Assembly (NCBI RefSeq): GCF_016745505.1
Contig: NZ_JAERUC010000027.1
Span: forward strand, 21,303-85,302
Direction: 5' to 3'
Length of the DNA stretch: 64,000 nucleotides
DNA from: Streptomyces silvae
GTDB lineage: Bacteria > Actinomycetota > Actinomycetes > Streptomycetales > Streptomycetaceae
Positions within the stretch are counted from its first letter, which is position 1. Each line of letters begins with the position of its first letter. This document shows positions 45,865-54,611 of this stretch, piece by piece. The position numbers and the translations under genes were made by a program. A model generated the notes under the pieces. It did no database searches. It was not told the DNA's origin and saw only the letters and a list, made by a program, of their open reading frames with translations.

Positions 45865-46836
45865 GTGAGCGACGTCCGTAATGTGATCATCATCGGCTCC
45901 GGGCCGGCTGGTTACACCGCCGCCCTGTACACCGCTCGCGCGTCGCTGAAGCCGCTGGTGTTCGAGGGCGCTGTCACCGCCGGCGGTGCACTGATGAACA
46001 CCACCGACGTGGAGAACTTCCCGGGCTTCCAGGACGGAATCATGGGCCCCGAGCTCATGGACAACATGCGCGCCCAGGCCGAGCGCTTCGGTGCCGAGCT
46101 CATCCCCGACGACGTCGTCTCCGTGGATCTCTCCGGAGACGTCAAGACCGTCACGGACACCGCAGGCACGGTGCACCGCGCCAAGGCCGTCATCGTCACC
46201 ACGGGCTCCCAGCACCGCAAGCTCGGCCTGCCCAATGAGGACGCCCTCTCCGGACGCGGTGTCTCCTGGTGTGCGACCTGCGACGGCTTCTTCTTCAAGG
46301 ACCAGGACATCGCCGTGGTCGGTGGCGGCGACACCGCGATGGAGGAGGCGACCTTCCTCTCCCGGTTCGCCAAGTCCGTCACGATCGTGCACCGCCGCGA
46401 CTCCCTGCGAGCCTCCAAGGCCATGCAGGACCGCGCCTTCGCCGACCCGAAGATCAAGTTCGCCTGGGACAGCGAGGTGGCCACGGTCCACGGGGACCAG
46501 AAGCTCTCCAGCCTGACCCTCCGCAACACCAAGACCGGCGAGACCTCCGAGCTCCCGGTGACGGGGCTGTTCATCGCTGTCGGCCACGACCCCCGCACGG
46601 AGCTCTTCAAGGGCCAGCTCGACCTCGACGACGAGGGCTACCTCAAGGTCGAGGCCCCCTCGACGCGCACCAACCTCAAGGGTGTCTTCGGCGCCGGCGA
46701 CGTCGTCGACCACACCTACCGGCAGGCCATCACCGCCGCCGGTACCGGCTGCTCGGCCGCTCTCGACGCAGAGCGGTTCCTGGCAGCGCTCTCCGACGAG
46801 CACCTCGCCGAGCCGGAGAAGACCCCGGCAGTCTGA
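45865..46836 (+). CDS. trxB: Thioredoxin reductase
   Basis: FAD enzyme that reduces thioredoxin with NADPH. The 323-aa protein has [18 protein letters not shown] (FAD-binding, N-terminus), the redox pair in [10 protein letters not shown] (about residues 134-143), the NADPH fold [12 protein letters not shown], and [10 protein letters not shown] near the C-terminus. I chose the GTG at 45865, eight bases after GAGGAAG, giving the family's usual length. trxA follows after 44 bp, so both are made together. In actinomycetes such loci are often induced by thiol-oxidative stress. Confidence 0.97.
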   Translation: MSDVRNVIIIGSGPAGYTAALYTARASLKPLVFEGAVTAGGALMNTTDVENFPGFQDGIMGPELMDNMRAQAERFGAELIPDDVVSVDLSGDVKTVTDTAGTVHRAKAVIVTTGSQHRKLGLPNEDALSGRGVSWCATCDGFFFKDQDIAVVGGGDTAMEEATFLSRFAKSVTIVHRRDSLRASKAMQDRAFADPKIKFAWDSEVATVHGDQKLSSLTLRNTKTGETSELPVTGLFIAVGHDPRTELFKGQLDLDDEGYLKVEAPSTRTNLKGVFGAGDVVDHTYRQAITAAGTGCSAALDAERFLAALSDEHLAEPEKTPAV

Positions 46837-46880
46837 CCGCACTCCCCGAACCCACACCCCGCGAAGTTAAGGAGGCCGCC

Positions 46881-47216
46881 GTGGCCGGCGCCCTGAAGAA
46901 CGTAACCGACGACTCATTCGATGAGGACGTCCTGAAGAACGACAAGCCCGTGCTGGTGGACTTCTGGGCCGCTTGGTGCGGACCGTGCCGCCAGATCGCG
47001 CCTTCGCTGGAGGCCATCGCGGCTGAGCACGGCGACGAGATCGAGATCGTCAAGCTCAACATCGACGAGAACCCGGCCACCGCGGCGAAGTACGGCGTGA
47101 TGTCGATCCCCACGCTCAACGTGTACCAGGGTGGCGAGGTCGCCAAGACCATCGTCGGAGCCAAGCCGAAGGCCGCGATCCTCCGCGACCTCGAGGGCTT
47201 CATCGCCCAGAAGTAG
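46881..47216 (+). CDS. trxA: Thioredoxin
   Basis: Small redox carrier reducing protein disulfides in the cytoplasm. The 111-aa protein has VLVDFWAAWCGPCRQIAP with the CGPC active site (about residues 34-37) and the cis-Pro in SIPTLNVYQGG. GTG at 46881 is seven bases after AAGGAGG. Cotranscribed with trxB. Transcription ends at a long hairpin that overlaps a parS site. Confidence 0.97.
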   Translation: MAGALKNVTDDSFDEDVLKNDKPVLVDFWAAWCGPCRQIAPSLEAIAAEHGDEIEIVKLNIDENPATAAKYGVMSIPTLNVYQGGEVAKTIVGAKPKAAILRDLEGFIAQK

Positions 47217-47225
47217 CAGCTGACT

Positions 47226-47239
47226 GTTTCACGTGAAAC
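47226..47239. other. parS centromere site overlapping the trxA terminator
   Basis: An exact GTTTCACGTGAAAC nine bases after the trxA stop. Its last five bases (GAAAC) lie in the left arm of the terminator stem. Confidence 0.95.
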
Positions 47240-47270
47240 GGGCCCACCCTTCGAAGGGTGGGCCCGTTTC
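47235..47270. terminator. Bidirectional terminator between trxA and the acetyltransferase gene
   Basis: Arms of 17 bp (47235-47251 and 47254-47270) are perfectly complementary, with a TTCGAA centre. It lies between convergent genes and shares bases with parS. Confidence 0.9.
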
Positions 47271-47321
47271 GCTTGCTCGCCGTAGAGATCGCGAGTGTCG
47301 GCGTGCCGTAGCTCGCGGCCG

Positions 47322-47939
47322 TCAGAGCGGCCGCAGCACCGGCTCCTTCTGTACAGCGCCCAGAAGCCTGTCCAGTGCCAGCTCGACGTCTTCCTTCCAG
47401 GAGAGCGTCGTACGCAGCTCCAGCCTCAGCCGCGGATAAGCGGGGTGCGGACGCACCGTCTTGAAGCCGACCGCGAGCAGATGATCCGCCGGCAGCACAC
47501 ACGCCGGTTCCTTCCACCGGGCGTCACCAAACGCCTCGATCGCCTTGAAGCCACGTCGCAGCAAGTCCTTGGCGACCGTCTGCACCATCACACGTCCGAG
47601 CCCCTGCCCCTGGAAACCGGGGACGATCAACCCGGTCATCAGCTGGACGGCATCGGGGGAGACAGGGCTGGTGGGGAACGCCGTGGAACGGGGGACGTAG
47701 GCGGGAGGTGCGTAGAGAACAAACCCGGCCGCGACGTCGTCCACATAGACGACCCGCCCGCAGGAGCCCCACTCCAGCAGAACGGCGGAGATCCAGGCTT
47801 CCTTCTCGAGCTCGGGCCTGCCGGCCTTTACCGCAGCTTCCCCGCTGACCGGATCAAGTTCCCAGAAGACACATGAGCGGCAGCGCCTGGGGAGATCCGG
47901 AAGGTTGTCCAGTGTGAGCGGTACGAGCCGTCGCCCCAT
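47322..47939 (-). CDS. GNAT-family N-acetyltransferase
   Basis: A 205-aa GNAT acetyltransferase common beside trxA and parB in Streptomyces. The N-terminus has a short Cys-containing stretch (PRRCRSCVFWELDP). The acetyl-CoA motif is LIVPGFQGQGLGRVMVQTVA (about residues 103-122). The acceptor substrate is unknown. ATG at 47939. Convergent with trxA. The 305 bp upstream (47940-48244) hold the parAB terminator and no gene I can support with confidence. Confidence 0.82.
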   Translation of the reverse strand: MGRRLVPLTLDNLPDLPRRCRSCVFWELDPVSGEAAVKAGRPELEKEAWISAVLLEWGSCGRVVYVDDVAAGFVLYAPPAYVPRSTAFPTSPVSPDAVQLMTGLIVPGFQGQGLGRVMVQTVAKDLLRRGFKAIEAFGDARWKEPACVLPADHLLAVGFKTVRPHPAYPRLRLELRTTLSWKEDVELALDRLLGAVQKEPVLRPL

Positions 47940-48179
47940 GAAGGCGGTTCCTCACTTCCTTCGCCCGCCGCATCACGTGCGGCCGCCAGCGCACTCCGTT
48001 CTCGGAACAGGCTGCCGACGAACCCCCCGACAGCGCCAAGCCCCAAACCTACTGTCACCAGGTGGCTGCGATTCACTGATCGCACGGCCCCCGCCTCCTC
48101 TGAGGTGGATCACGGTGGTGGATACGCCATACCAGAACGCATCGTATCCACCCAGAGGTGATGGGGATACCGAGAGACG

Positions 48180-48233
48180 GCAAAGGGCGGGCCGAGTTCC
48201 GGATAACTTCCCGGAACTCGGCCCGCCCTTTGC
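48180..48233. terminator. parAB operon terminator
   Basis: A perfect 23-bp stem (48180-48202 with 48211-48233) and an 8-base loop, starting 11 bp after the parB stop on the minus strand. It is the longest perfect hairpin I found in the window. Confidence 0.9.
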
Positions 48234-48244
48234 TGCTGCGGGGA

Positions 48245-49342
48245 TCAGGCCTCGTCAGCCTCCGCCTGCTCTTCCACGCTGTGCTCCAGCACGCGTCCCT
48301 CGCCCGGAGCAAGGCTGCCGAGAATGCGGTCCAGATCCTCCATCGAGGCGAACTCGACGACGATCTTGCCCTTCTTCTGCCCGAGATCGACCTTCACCCG
48401 CGTCTCGAACCGGTCGGAGAGGCGCGAAGCAAGATCGGTCAGAGCCGGCGAGACCCTGCCGCCGGCCCTCGGCCCCCGGGGCTTCGCCGAGCTGGTGGGC
48501 TCGGATCCGAGGAGGTTGACGATCTCCTCGACCGCTCGCACCGAGAGCCCTTCGGCCACGATGCGGTGGGCCAGCCGGTCCTGCTCCTCGGAGTCGTCCA
48601 CCGACAGCAAGGCCCGCGCATGGCCGGCGGAGAGGACGCCGGCGGCGACCCTGCGCTGCACCGGCGGGGAGAGCCGCAGCAGACGGAGCGTGTTGGAGAC
48701 CTGCGGACGGGACCGGCCGATCCGGTCCGCCAGCTGGTCATGCGTGCACTTGAAGTCCTTCAGCAGCTGGTCGTACGCCGCCGCCTCTTCCAGAGGGTTC
48801 AGCTGAGCCCGGTGCAGGTTCTCCAGCAGTGCGTCCAGGAGCAGCTTCTCGTCATCGGTCGCCCGGACGATGGCCGGGATGCGCTCCAGACCGGCCTCGC
48901 CGCACGCCCTCCAACGGCGCTCACCCATGATGAGCTCGTAGCGGTCCTCGTCGACCTTGCGTACGACGACGGGCTGGAGGAGACCGACCTCCTTGATGGA
49001 GGTGACCAGCTCGGCCAGAGCGTCCTCGTCGAAGACCTCGCGGGGCTGCCGGGGGTTGGGCGTGATCGAAGGGAGCGGAATCTCGGCGAAGTACGCCCCG
49101 GCGGAGTCGGTCTGACCCGTGGCCGGCTCCGACTCACCGACCGGGGAGCTCGGCTCCGGGACCAGATTGCCGGAGGGCAGCGCGGCCAGCTTCGCAGCGG
49201 CCACACCGCGCTCGGCAGTCATGACGGGTGACGAGGCTCCGGCGTTCGTACCGGATGCGGGATTCGCGACCTGCTTCTCCTGCGGAGCCGCGGGGATCAG
49301 TGCACCGAGTCCACGCCCCAGCCCTCTACGACGCTCGCTCAC
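48245..49342 (-). CDS. parB: Chromosome-partitioning protein ParB
   Basis: Binds parS, spreads on DNA as a CTP-dependent clamp, and organises the origin region for segregation into spores with ParA. The 365-aa protein has the N-terminal ParA-interaction region ([11 protein letters not shown]) and the CTP-binding motifs ([18 protein letters not shown]). The helix-turn-helix follows (about residues 190-215: [27 protein letters not shown] sequence), then the C-terminal dimer domain. The GTG start (49342) overlaps the parA stop as GTGA, giving translational coupling. Nine parS targets are in this window. Confidence 0.97.
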   Translation of the reverse strand: MSERRRGLGRGLGALIPAAPQEKQVANPASGTNAGASSPVMTAERGVAAAKLAALPSGNLVPEPSSPVGESEPATGQTDSAGAYFAEIPLPSITPNPRQPREVFDEDALAELVTSIKEVGLLQPVVVRKVDEDRYELIMGERRWRACGEAGLERIPAIVRATDDEKLLLDALLENLHRAQLNPLEEAAAYDQLLKDFKCTHDQLADRIGRSRPQVSNTLRLLRLSPPVQRRVAAGVLSAGHARALLSVDDSEEQDRLAHRIVAEGLSVRAVEEIVNLLGSEPTSSAKPRGPRAGGRVSPALTDLASRLSDRFETRVKVDLGQKKGKIVVEFASMEDLDRILGSLAPGEGRVLEHSVEEQAEADEA

Positions 49343-50433
49343 TGCATGCCCTCCGAATGACTCTGCTGACTGTTCTGGATGCCCGGGTGGGCAGGCTCGC
49401 CCGCCGGGGCGTGCTGGGCCTCGTAGTGCACTCCGACGCCTCTCAGCGCGATCTCACGGGCCGCCTCGAGGTAGGAGAGGGACCCGCTGGAGCCCGGATC
49501 GTACGTCAAAACGGTCTGCCCATAGCTGGGCGCCTCCGAGATTCGCACGGAACGCGGGATGCTGGTCCGCAGCACCTCCTTACCGAAGTGACTGCGCACC
49601 TCCTCCGCAACCTGCGAAGCAAGCCGGGTCCTGCCGTCGTACATGGTGAGCAGGATCGTAGAGACATGGAGATCGGGGTTCAGGTGCCCCCGGACCAGGT
49701 CCACGTTGCGGAGCAGCTGGCCGAGGCCCTCCAGTGCGTAGTACTCGCACTGAATCGGGATGAGCACCTCTGCTCCTGCCACCAGTGCGTTGACCGTCAG
49801 CAGGCCGAGCGAGGGCGGGCAGTCGATGAGGATGTAATCCAGCGGCTGGTCATACGCCTGGATCGCCCTCTGCAGCCGGCTCTCCCGCGCCACCAGCGAG
49901 ACCAGCTCGATCTCCGCACCGGCGAGATCGATGGTCGCCGGGGCGCAGAAGAGACCTTCGACGTCCGGTACCGGCTGAACGACCTCGGAGAGCGGCATGC
50001 TCTCCACCAGGACGTCGTAGATGGAGGGGACTTCCGCGTGATGGTCGATCCCGAGAGCCGTGGAGGCATTCCCCTGCGGATCGAGGTCCACAACCAGGAC
50101 GCGAGCGCCGTGCAGAGCGAGCGAGGCGGCAAGATTGACCGTCGAGGTCGTCTTACCCACTCCACCCTTCTGGTTGGCCACGACCATGACGCGTGTCCGG
50201 TCTGGTCGCGGCAGCCCCTCGCCGGCGCGGCCGAGAGCCTCGACCGCGAGCTGAGCCGCACGACCAATAGGTGTGTCGTCCATCGGCGGCGGTGTTTCAC
50301 GTGAAACACCGTCCCCCAGGGACTCGGTACGGGGACCGGGGACCGGATCGGTCATCGGTCCCGCGATGTTGGCGTCGGACCGCAAGGATTCACTCTCCTC
50401 GACTTCAGGCTCGCAATGAACAGAGCCTGCCAT
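49339..50433 (-). CDS. parA: Chromosome-partitioning ATPase ParA
   Basis: Walker-type ATPase that positions ParB-parS complexes along aerial hyphae. With the ATG at 50433 it is 364 aa: a polar N-terminal extension of about 75 residues, then the deviant Walker [21 protein letters not shown] and later [15 protein letters not shown] and [12 protein letters not shown]. The open frame continues upstream to about 50667, so a longer form cannot be excluded. A parS (50294-50307) lies in the N-terminal coding region and reads GVSRET. Operon with parB. Confidence 0.94.
   Translation of the reverse strand: MAGSVHCEPEVEESESLRSDANIAGPMTDPVPGPRTESLGDGVSRETPPPMDDTPIGRAAQLAVEALGRAGEGLPRPDRTRVMVVANQKGGVGKTTSTVNLAASLALHGARVLVVDLDPQGNASTALGIDHHAEVPSIYDVLVESMPLSEVVQPVPDVEGLFCAPATIDLAGAEIELVSLVARESRLQRAIQAYDQPLDYILIDCPPSLGLLTVNALVAGAEVLIPIQCEYYALEGLGQLLRNVDLVRGHLNPDLHVSTILLTMYDGRTRLASQVAEEVRSHFGKEVLRTSIPRSVRISEAPSYGQTVLTYDPGSSGSLSYLEAAREIALRGVGVHYEAQHAPAGEPAHPGIQNSQQSHSEGMQ
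50294..50307. other. parS centromere site inside parA
   Basis: An exact GTTTCACGTGAAAC in the variable N-terminal coding region of parA; flanks extend it to a 22-bp perfect palindrome (50290-50311). Confidence 0.95.
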
Positions 50434-50737
50434 GCTTTCGGGGTCGTGAACCAGCGAGGCCGACTCTTCTGTGGATGAATCCGGTTCTGTGGACAACTCG
50501 GTAGCCCTTACGGGCTTGCGGTCGCGCGGCGCGGCGGCCACACGACCGCGACCGATGATTCCCTGCAGCAGAGAGCGACGTTTCACGTGAAACACGATGC
50601 CCCCGCAGTACAGCGGGGGGCTCCCGACACTCCGCAGGCAAGACATATCGCTGCTTGCATGGAGCATCCGTACAAAAAAGCCAGAAGCGCATCAGAAGAT
50701 ACAAAGGGGACCGGCCGAGCCTCCGCCCGGCCGGCAT
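50434..50737. promoter_or_regulatory. parAB promoter/leader region with a DnaA box and parS
   Basis: This 304-bp spacer between rsmG and parA holds a perfect DnaA box TGTGGACAA (50488-50496), a one-mismatch box TGTGGATGA (50470-50478) and a parS (50580-50593). In S. coelicolor, parAB has a constitutive and a developmentally induced promoter upstream; I cannot assign -10/-35 pairs here with confidence. Confidence 0.6.
50580..50593. other. parS centromere site upstream of parA
   Basis: An exact GTTTCACGTGAAAC about 150 bp before the preferred parA start. If parA began upstream it would encode FHVKR. Its closeness to the promoter allows ParB feedback on its own operon. Confidence 0.95.
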
Positions 50738-51454
50738 TCATCGACGGCGTCGCGTCCGGCCCACCCGTGCGGCCTTGGCCCGCTTTGCGGCGAACCTCAC
50801 ACCGCCCGGGCTCTCCCCGACCACCACACGCACCACCGTGGACGTCGGATCGACCAGGCCCTCACCGACGTGCAGCACCTCGGTCTCCACGACTCCGAGC
50901 TTGCTCAGGGCGGCACGAGCCCCTTGGATCTCCTCCTCGGCCGTGCCTCCCTTGAGCGCGAGCATCTCCCCGTACGGACGGAGCAGAGGGACTCCCCAGC
51001 CGGCGAGCCGGTCGAGCGGGGCCACCGCGCGAGCCGTCACCACATGGACGGGCTGCAGCGTCCCGAGCACCTCTTCGGCCCGGCCGCGGACGACGGTCAC
51101 GTGGTCCAGCCCCAGCAGCTCGACGACCTCCTGGAGGAAGTTCGTGCGGCGCAGCAGCGGCTCAAGGAGGGTGATCTTCAGATCGGGGCGCACCAGTGCC
51201 AGCGGGATACCGGGGAGGCCGGCGCCCGAGCCCACATCGCACACCGTGACGCCCTCGGGAACCACCTCGGAGAGCACCGCACAGTTCAGCAGGTGGCGCT
51301 CCCACAGGCGCGGCACCTCGCGCGGACCGATCAGTCCTCGCTTGACGCCCGCGTCCGCGAGCAGCTCCGCGTACCTGACAGCCTCTGGAAAGAACTCACC
51401 GAATACCGCCTGCGCCTCCTTGGGCGCCTGAGGGAGCTCTGCTTCCTCCGTCAC
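50738..51454 (-). CDS. rsmG: 16S rRNA (guanine-N7)-methyltransferase RsmG
   Basis: Methylates N7 of G527 (E. coli numbering) in the 530 loop of 16S rRNA; loss gives low-level streptomycin resistance and, in Streptomyces, often antibiotic overproduction. The 238-aa protein has the SAM-binding motif [17 protein letters not shown] (about residues 72-88) and [15 protein letters not shown] near the N-terminus. GTG at 51454 gives the usual start (TEEAELP). It lies between jag and parA; a hairpin separates it from jag. Confidence 0.95.
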   Translation of the reverse strand: MTEEAELPQAPKEAQAVFGEFFPEAVRYAELLADAGVKRGLIGPREVPRLWERHLLNCAVLSEVVPEGVTVCDVGSGAGLPGIPLALVRPDLKITLLEPLLRRTNFLQEVVELLGLDHVTVVRGRAEEVLGTLQPVHVVTARAVAPLDRLAGWGVPLLRPYGEMLALKGGTAEEEIQGARAALSKLGVVETEVLHVGEGLVDPTSTVVRVVVGESPGGVRFAAKRAKAARVGRTRRRR

Positions 51455-51507
51455 GGGGACCGTCCTTCCGTACCGCACTAGCACGCTGACTATCAGGCTG
51501 ACAAAGA

Positions 51508-51537
51508 TCGGCCCCGCCTGCGAACAGACGGGGCCGA
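51508..51537. terminator. Hairpin between jag and rsmG
   Basis: A 9-bp stem TCGGCCCCG/CGGGGCCGA (51508-51516 with 51529-51537) and a 12-base loop, about 17 bp after the jag stop on the minus strand. It could end or attenuate the rpmH-to-jag transcript before rsmG. Confidence 0.55.
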
Positions 51538-51553
51538 CAGTACAAGGATCCGG

Positions 51554-52060
51554 TCAGGCCGGGAGAACGACGACGAAGCGCTGCGGCTCCTCGCCCTCGG
51601 ACTCACTGCGCAGACCTGCTGCCGCTACGGCGTCGTGCACGACCTTGCGCTCGAACGGCGTCATCGGCTCCAGCTTCACCGGCTCACCCGAGCTCTTGGC
51701 CTCATCCGCGGCCTTCGCACCGAGCGCCGCGAGAACCTCACGCTTCTTGGCACGGAAGCCCGCGATGTCCAGCATCAGGCGGCTGCGGTCACCGGTCTCA
51801 CGGTGGACGGCCAGGCGCGTCAGCTCCTGGAGCGCCTCCAGCACCTCACCATCGCGGCCCACGAGCTTCTGCAGGTCACGCGCCGAGTCGCTGATGATCG
51901 AGACCGCGGCCCGGTCCGCCTCCACGTCCATGTCGATGTCACCGTCGAGGTCGGCGATGTCGAGCAGGCCTTCGAGGTAGTCAGCCGCGATCTCCCCCTC
52001 CTGCTCGAGGCGGGTCAGAGTGTCGCTGCCCTCAGCGGCCGTGGTGGTGGTGTCCGTCAC
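51554..52060 (-). CDS. jag: Jag/KhpB RNA-binding protein (KH and R3H domains)
   Basis: A 168-aa single-stranded nucleic-acid-binding protein. It has a KH domain (about residues 30-95, with the GRDG-type loop in LVGRDGEVLEALQELTRLAV) and a C-terminal R3H domain (LEPMTPFERKVVHDAVA). In other bacteria KhpB pairs with KhpA and affects cell elongation and division; the exact role in Streptomyces is unknown. The N-terminal Jag-N domain of firmicutes is absent, as usual in actinomycetes. GTG start at 52060, 14 bp after yidC. Confidence 0.93.
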   Translation of the reverse strand: MTDTTTTAAEGSDTLTRLEQEGEIAADYLEGLLDIADLDGDIDMDVEADRAAVSIISDSARDLQKLVGRDGEVLEALQELTRLAVHRETGDRSRLMLDIAGFRAKKREVLAALGAKAADEAKSSGEPVKLEPMTPFERKVVHDAVAAAGLRSESEGEEPQRFVVVLPA

Positions 52061-52074
52061 GGATGGACTCCTTC

Positions 52075-53343
52075 TTACTTCTTGGACGGGTGCTTGGGCC
52101 GCTGCGGGCCCTTGCGCTGCTGTCCGGACTTGGCTTGGCGTGAGGAGCCGGACGCGGCGGGCTTACCCGCCGGCTTCGGCTTGTCGTCCTGCGATGCGTC
52201 CTGCTTCTCCAGCGACGTCTTGGGCTCCGCATCGGTGGAGCCGGACTTCGCCGTGGTGGACCCGGTGGCCGCGCTGTGACGCTTCGCCTTGGTCTGGCGC
52301 TTGGGCTGCTGCCGCTTGGCCGCAGCACCGCCCTCCGCCTCGATCACGGCGGCGTCGCTCTTCTCCACCGTGCCGTCCTCCTGGGCGGCGAGGCCCAGCT
52401 TGCCCAGACCGGTGATGAACTTGCGCTCGATGTCGTTGCGGTCGGGGCCCTTGGCGACGATCCGCTTGACGGTGTTGCGCCGTGTCCTGCCGCGCACCTC
52501 GCCATGGGCGGTCACGCTCTTCAGCAGGCGGTTCAGGTACTGGTCCTGCGCCTTGCTGCCCGGCGTGGGGTTCTGGTTGATCACGTACATCTGCTGACCC
52601 ATGGTCCAGACGTTCGTGGTCAGCCAGTACACGAGGACACCGACGGGGAAGTTGATGCCCATGACGGCGAAGATCACGGGGAAGATGTACATCAGCATCT
52701 TCTGCTGCTGCATGTACGGGGTCTTGACCGTCAGGTCGACGTTCTTCGTCATCAGCTGGCGCTGGGTGAAGAACTGCGACGCGGACATCATCACGATCAT
52801 GATCGCGGTCACGACACGGACATCGGTCAGGGAGGCGCCGAGCGCCTGCACCTTCTCCTCGCTGTCCATGAACTTCGCGGCCAGCGGGGCGCCGAAGATG
52901 TGTGCCTGACGGGCGCTGTCCAGCAGGGGCTGGTCGATGACGCCGATCGTCTTGCCGGAGGCGATGGCCGAGAGCACGTGATACAGGGCGAAGAAGAACG
53001 GTGACTGCGCCAGGATGGGAAGGCACGAGGAGAGCGGGTTGGTACCCGTCTCCTTGTACAGCTTCATCATCTCTTCGGACTGACGCTGCTTGTCGTTCTT
53101 GTAGCGCTCCTGGATCGCCTTCATCTTCGGCTGGAGCACCTGCATGTTCCGGGTCGACTTGATCTGCTTGACGAAAAGCGGGATCAGGCAGATCCGGATC
53201 AGGACCACCAGGGACACGATGGACAGGCCCCAGGCCCACCCCGTGTCATCGCCGAAGAGCGCTCCGTACAGCTTGTGGAACTGGACGATGACCCATGAGA
53301 CGGGTGTGGTGATAAAGCTGAACAGACTGGCAATCGTGTCCAC
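52075..53343 (-). CDS. yidC: Membrane protein insertase YidC
   Basis: Inserts and folds membrane proteins, alone or with SecYEG. The 422-aa protein is of the five-helix (Oxa1-like) type without the large periplasmic domain of E. coli. Helices are visible near residues 30-50, 105-125, 170-185 and 215-240. [20 protein letters not shown] gives the conserved positive residue in the hydrophilic groove. It ends in a long Lys/Gln-rich cytoplasmic tail (about 130 residues) able to bind ribosomes. GTG start at 53343, 3 bp after yidD. Confidence 0.96.
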   Translation of the reverse strand: MDTIASLFSFITTPVSWVIVQFHKLYGALFGDDTGWAWGLSIVSLVVLIRICLIPLFVKQIKSTRNMQVLQPKMKAIQERYKNDKQRQSEEMMKLYKETGTNPLSSCLPILAQSPFFFALYHVLSAIASGKTIGVIDQPLLDSARQAHIFGAPLAAKFMDSEEKVQALGASLTDVRVVTAIMIVMMSASQFFTQRQLMTKNVDLTVKTPYMQQQKMLMYIFPVIFAVMGINFPVGVLVYWLTTNVWTMGQQMYVINQNPTPGSKAQDQYLNRLLKSVTAHGEVRGRTRRNTVKRIVAKGPDRNDIERKFITGLGKLGLAAQEDGTVEKSDAAVIEAEGGAAAKRQQPKRQTKAKRHSAATGSTTAKSGSTDAEPKTSLEKQDASQDDKPKPAGKPAASGSSRQAKSGQQRKGPQRPKHPSKK

Positions 53344-53346
53344 TAA

Positions 53347-53706
53347 TCAGGCTCCTTGAGCTTTGGGCGAGGTCTCTGTGGCCGGGCTCAGGGGTTCGGA
53401 GACCGACCCCCCGGAAGGCACATCGGCGGCGGAGTCCCCGCCCTTGCCGCCACGCACACAGTTGCGCAGCATTTCGTGCCAACGCGGACGTTTGCGTGGC
53501 GGTACGTAGTCCACGCCGCCGGGTGACCACGGATTGCAACGAAGGATGCGCCAGGCGGTCAGCGCCGTTCCCTTGATCGCACCGTGCCGGTCGATCGCCG
53601 TATATCCATAGTGGGAACACGACGGGTAGTAGCGGCAGACGGGCCCGAGAAGCGGGCTGATCGTCCACTGGTACAGCTTGATAAGAGCCAGCAGCGGGTA
53701 CTTCAT
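53347..53706 (-). CDS. yidD: Membrane protein insertion efficiency factor YidD
   Basis: A 119-aa protein associated with the inner membrane that helps YidC. The conserved core is [22 protein letters not shown] with three Cys in the first part and [13 protein letters not shown] after it. About 35 variable residues follow. The ATG overlaps the rnpA stop (ATGA), and yidC follows 3 bp later, so rnpA-yidD-yidC are translationally linked. Confidence 0.95.
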   Translation of the reverse strand: MKYPLLALIKLYQWTISPLLGPVCRYYPSCSHYGYTAIDRHGAIKGTALTAWRILRCNPWSPGGVDYVPPRKRPRWHEMLRNCVRGGKGGDSAADVPSGGSVSEPLSPATETSPKAQGA

Positions 53707-54074
53707 CGCGCGCCCCCTCCCAGCAGCCGCTGAAGGGCGGCGTCCAGGTCTCGGGCCAGCTGTGCATGGTCGGCGTCGCCCGATCCGGGCAGCGCTCGTA
53801 CGACAACAAGGCTACCGGGGGGCAGCTGAGCAAGCCGATCGCGGACCAGATGGCGAAGCTTGCGCTTCACCGCGGTGCGAACGACTGCTCCACCCACTGC
53901 TTTGCTGACAACGAAACCCGCACGCGGCGGGGGAGCACTCTCCCCTGTCACGTGCGGGTCCGTAACACCGCTGCGTAGATGTACGACGAGTAGCGGGCGT
54001 CCGGCCCGACGTCCCCGGCGTACAGCGGCCGCGAAGTCCTCGCGCCGCCTCAGCCGATTCTCGGTAGGCAGCAC
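53703..54074 (-). CDS. rnpA: Ribonuclease P protein component
   Basis: Protein subunit of RNase P, which trims tRNA 5' ends together with the M1 RNA (encoded elsewhere). The 123-aa basic protein has the signature [14 protein letters not shown] (the RNR-type motif, about residues 65-78) and [19 protein letters not shown] at the N-terminus. GTG start at 54074, 18 bp after rpmH; stop overlaps yidD. Confidence 0.95.
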   Translation of the reverse strand: MLPTENRLRRREDFAAAVRRGRRAGRPLLVVHLRSGVTDPHVTGESAPPPRAGFVVSKAVGGAVVRTAVKRKLRHLVRDRLAQLPPGSLVVVRALPGSGDADHAQLARDLDAALQRLLGGGAR

Positions 54075-54092
54075 GTCATGACCTGGCCGCGA

Positions 54093-54230
54093 TCAGGCGG
54101 ACAGGTTGGCGCGACCCTTGCCACGGCGGTTCGCGAGAATCGCGCGGCCGGCACGGGTACGCATGCGCAGGCGGAAGCCATGGGTCTTGGCGCGACGACG
54201 ATTGTTCGGCTGGAAGGTGCGCTTGCTCAC
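54093..54230 (-). CDS. rpmH: 50S ribosomal protein L34
   Basis: The small 45-aa basic protein L34 of the large subunit. It reads [18 protein letters not shown] and then [16 protein letters not shown], ending GRANLSA, all typical. The start is GTG at 54230 and the stop TGA at 54093-54095. It is the first gene of the leftward rpmH-rnpA-yidD-yidC-jag set and is divergent from dnaA, a universal arrangement at bacterial origins. Confidence 0.97.
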   Translation of the reverse strand: MSKRTFQPNNRRRAKTHGFRLRMRTRAGRAILANRRGKGRANLSA

Positions 54231-54611
54231 TCGGGGGCTCCAGAAATGATTCGTGTGTTGGCGGGACATCGCCTGGCTGTCACCGTGCGCCCACGAGGAA
54301 CTCGCGTAAACGCCTTAGTGCACCGCTTCACAATCACAGATCGTGATGTTTGCCCATCGGAGGCAGGCGGCAGCAGCCATCGACAACTCGACCTGGTCAC
54401 GGTACGCGCGGCTACGCCATCCGGTCAAACCAGCTTCGCGCGACCCCCTGCTGTACACAGCCTGTGGACAACAACTTGAACCGCGCGGGTCGGCCTGACT
54501 ACCGTGGCTGAACTCCGGTTCTTTTCCTTCCTGCCTGCCGGGCCTCACCCGACCCGACCCATCCCGTCCCGAGAAGCACACATTCGTGGGACATGCGAGA
54601 GAGCGTGCCTT
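54231..54611. promoter_or_regulatory. rpmH/dnaA divergent regulatory region
   Basis: This 381-bp spacer holds no gene. It contains a perfect DnaA box TGTGGACAA (54463-54471). A candidate dnaA promoter, TTGAAC (54476-54481) and TACCGT (54500-54505) with 18-bp spacing, follows directly after the box. That placement suits autoregulation of dnaA by DnaA, as known in Streptomyces. The left part should hold the rpmH promoter. Confidence 0.55.

Noticed and set aside
47828..48085. 85-codon leftward frame starting GTG at 48085 with a hydrophobic N-terminus (HLVTVGLGLGAVGGFVGS)
   Set aside because: It overlaps the acetyltransferase gene by more than 100 bp, has third-position G+C near 60 percent where neighbours approach 90 percent, and has no clear ribosome site. 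The first 35 codons might be a small membrane peptide, but I cannot support it.
50434..50667. Extended N-terminus of ParA starting at about 50667
   Set aside because: The extra 78 residues contain the upstream parS (FHVKR) and have no family similarity that I can recognise. Retained only as a possibility in the parA entry.
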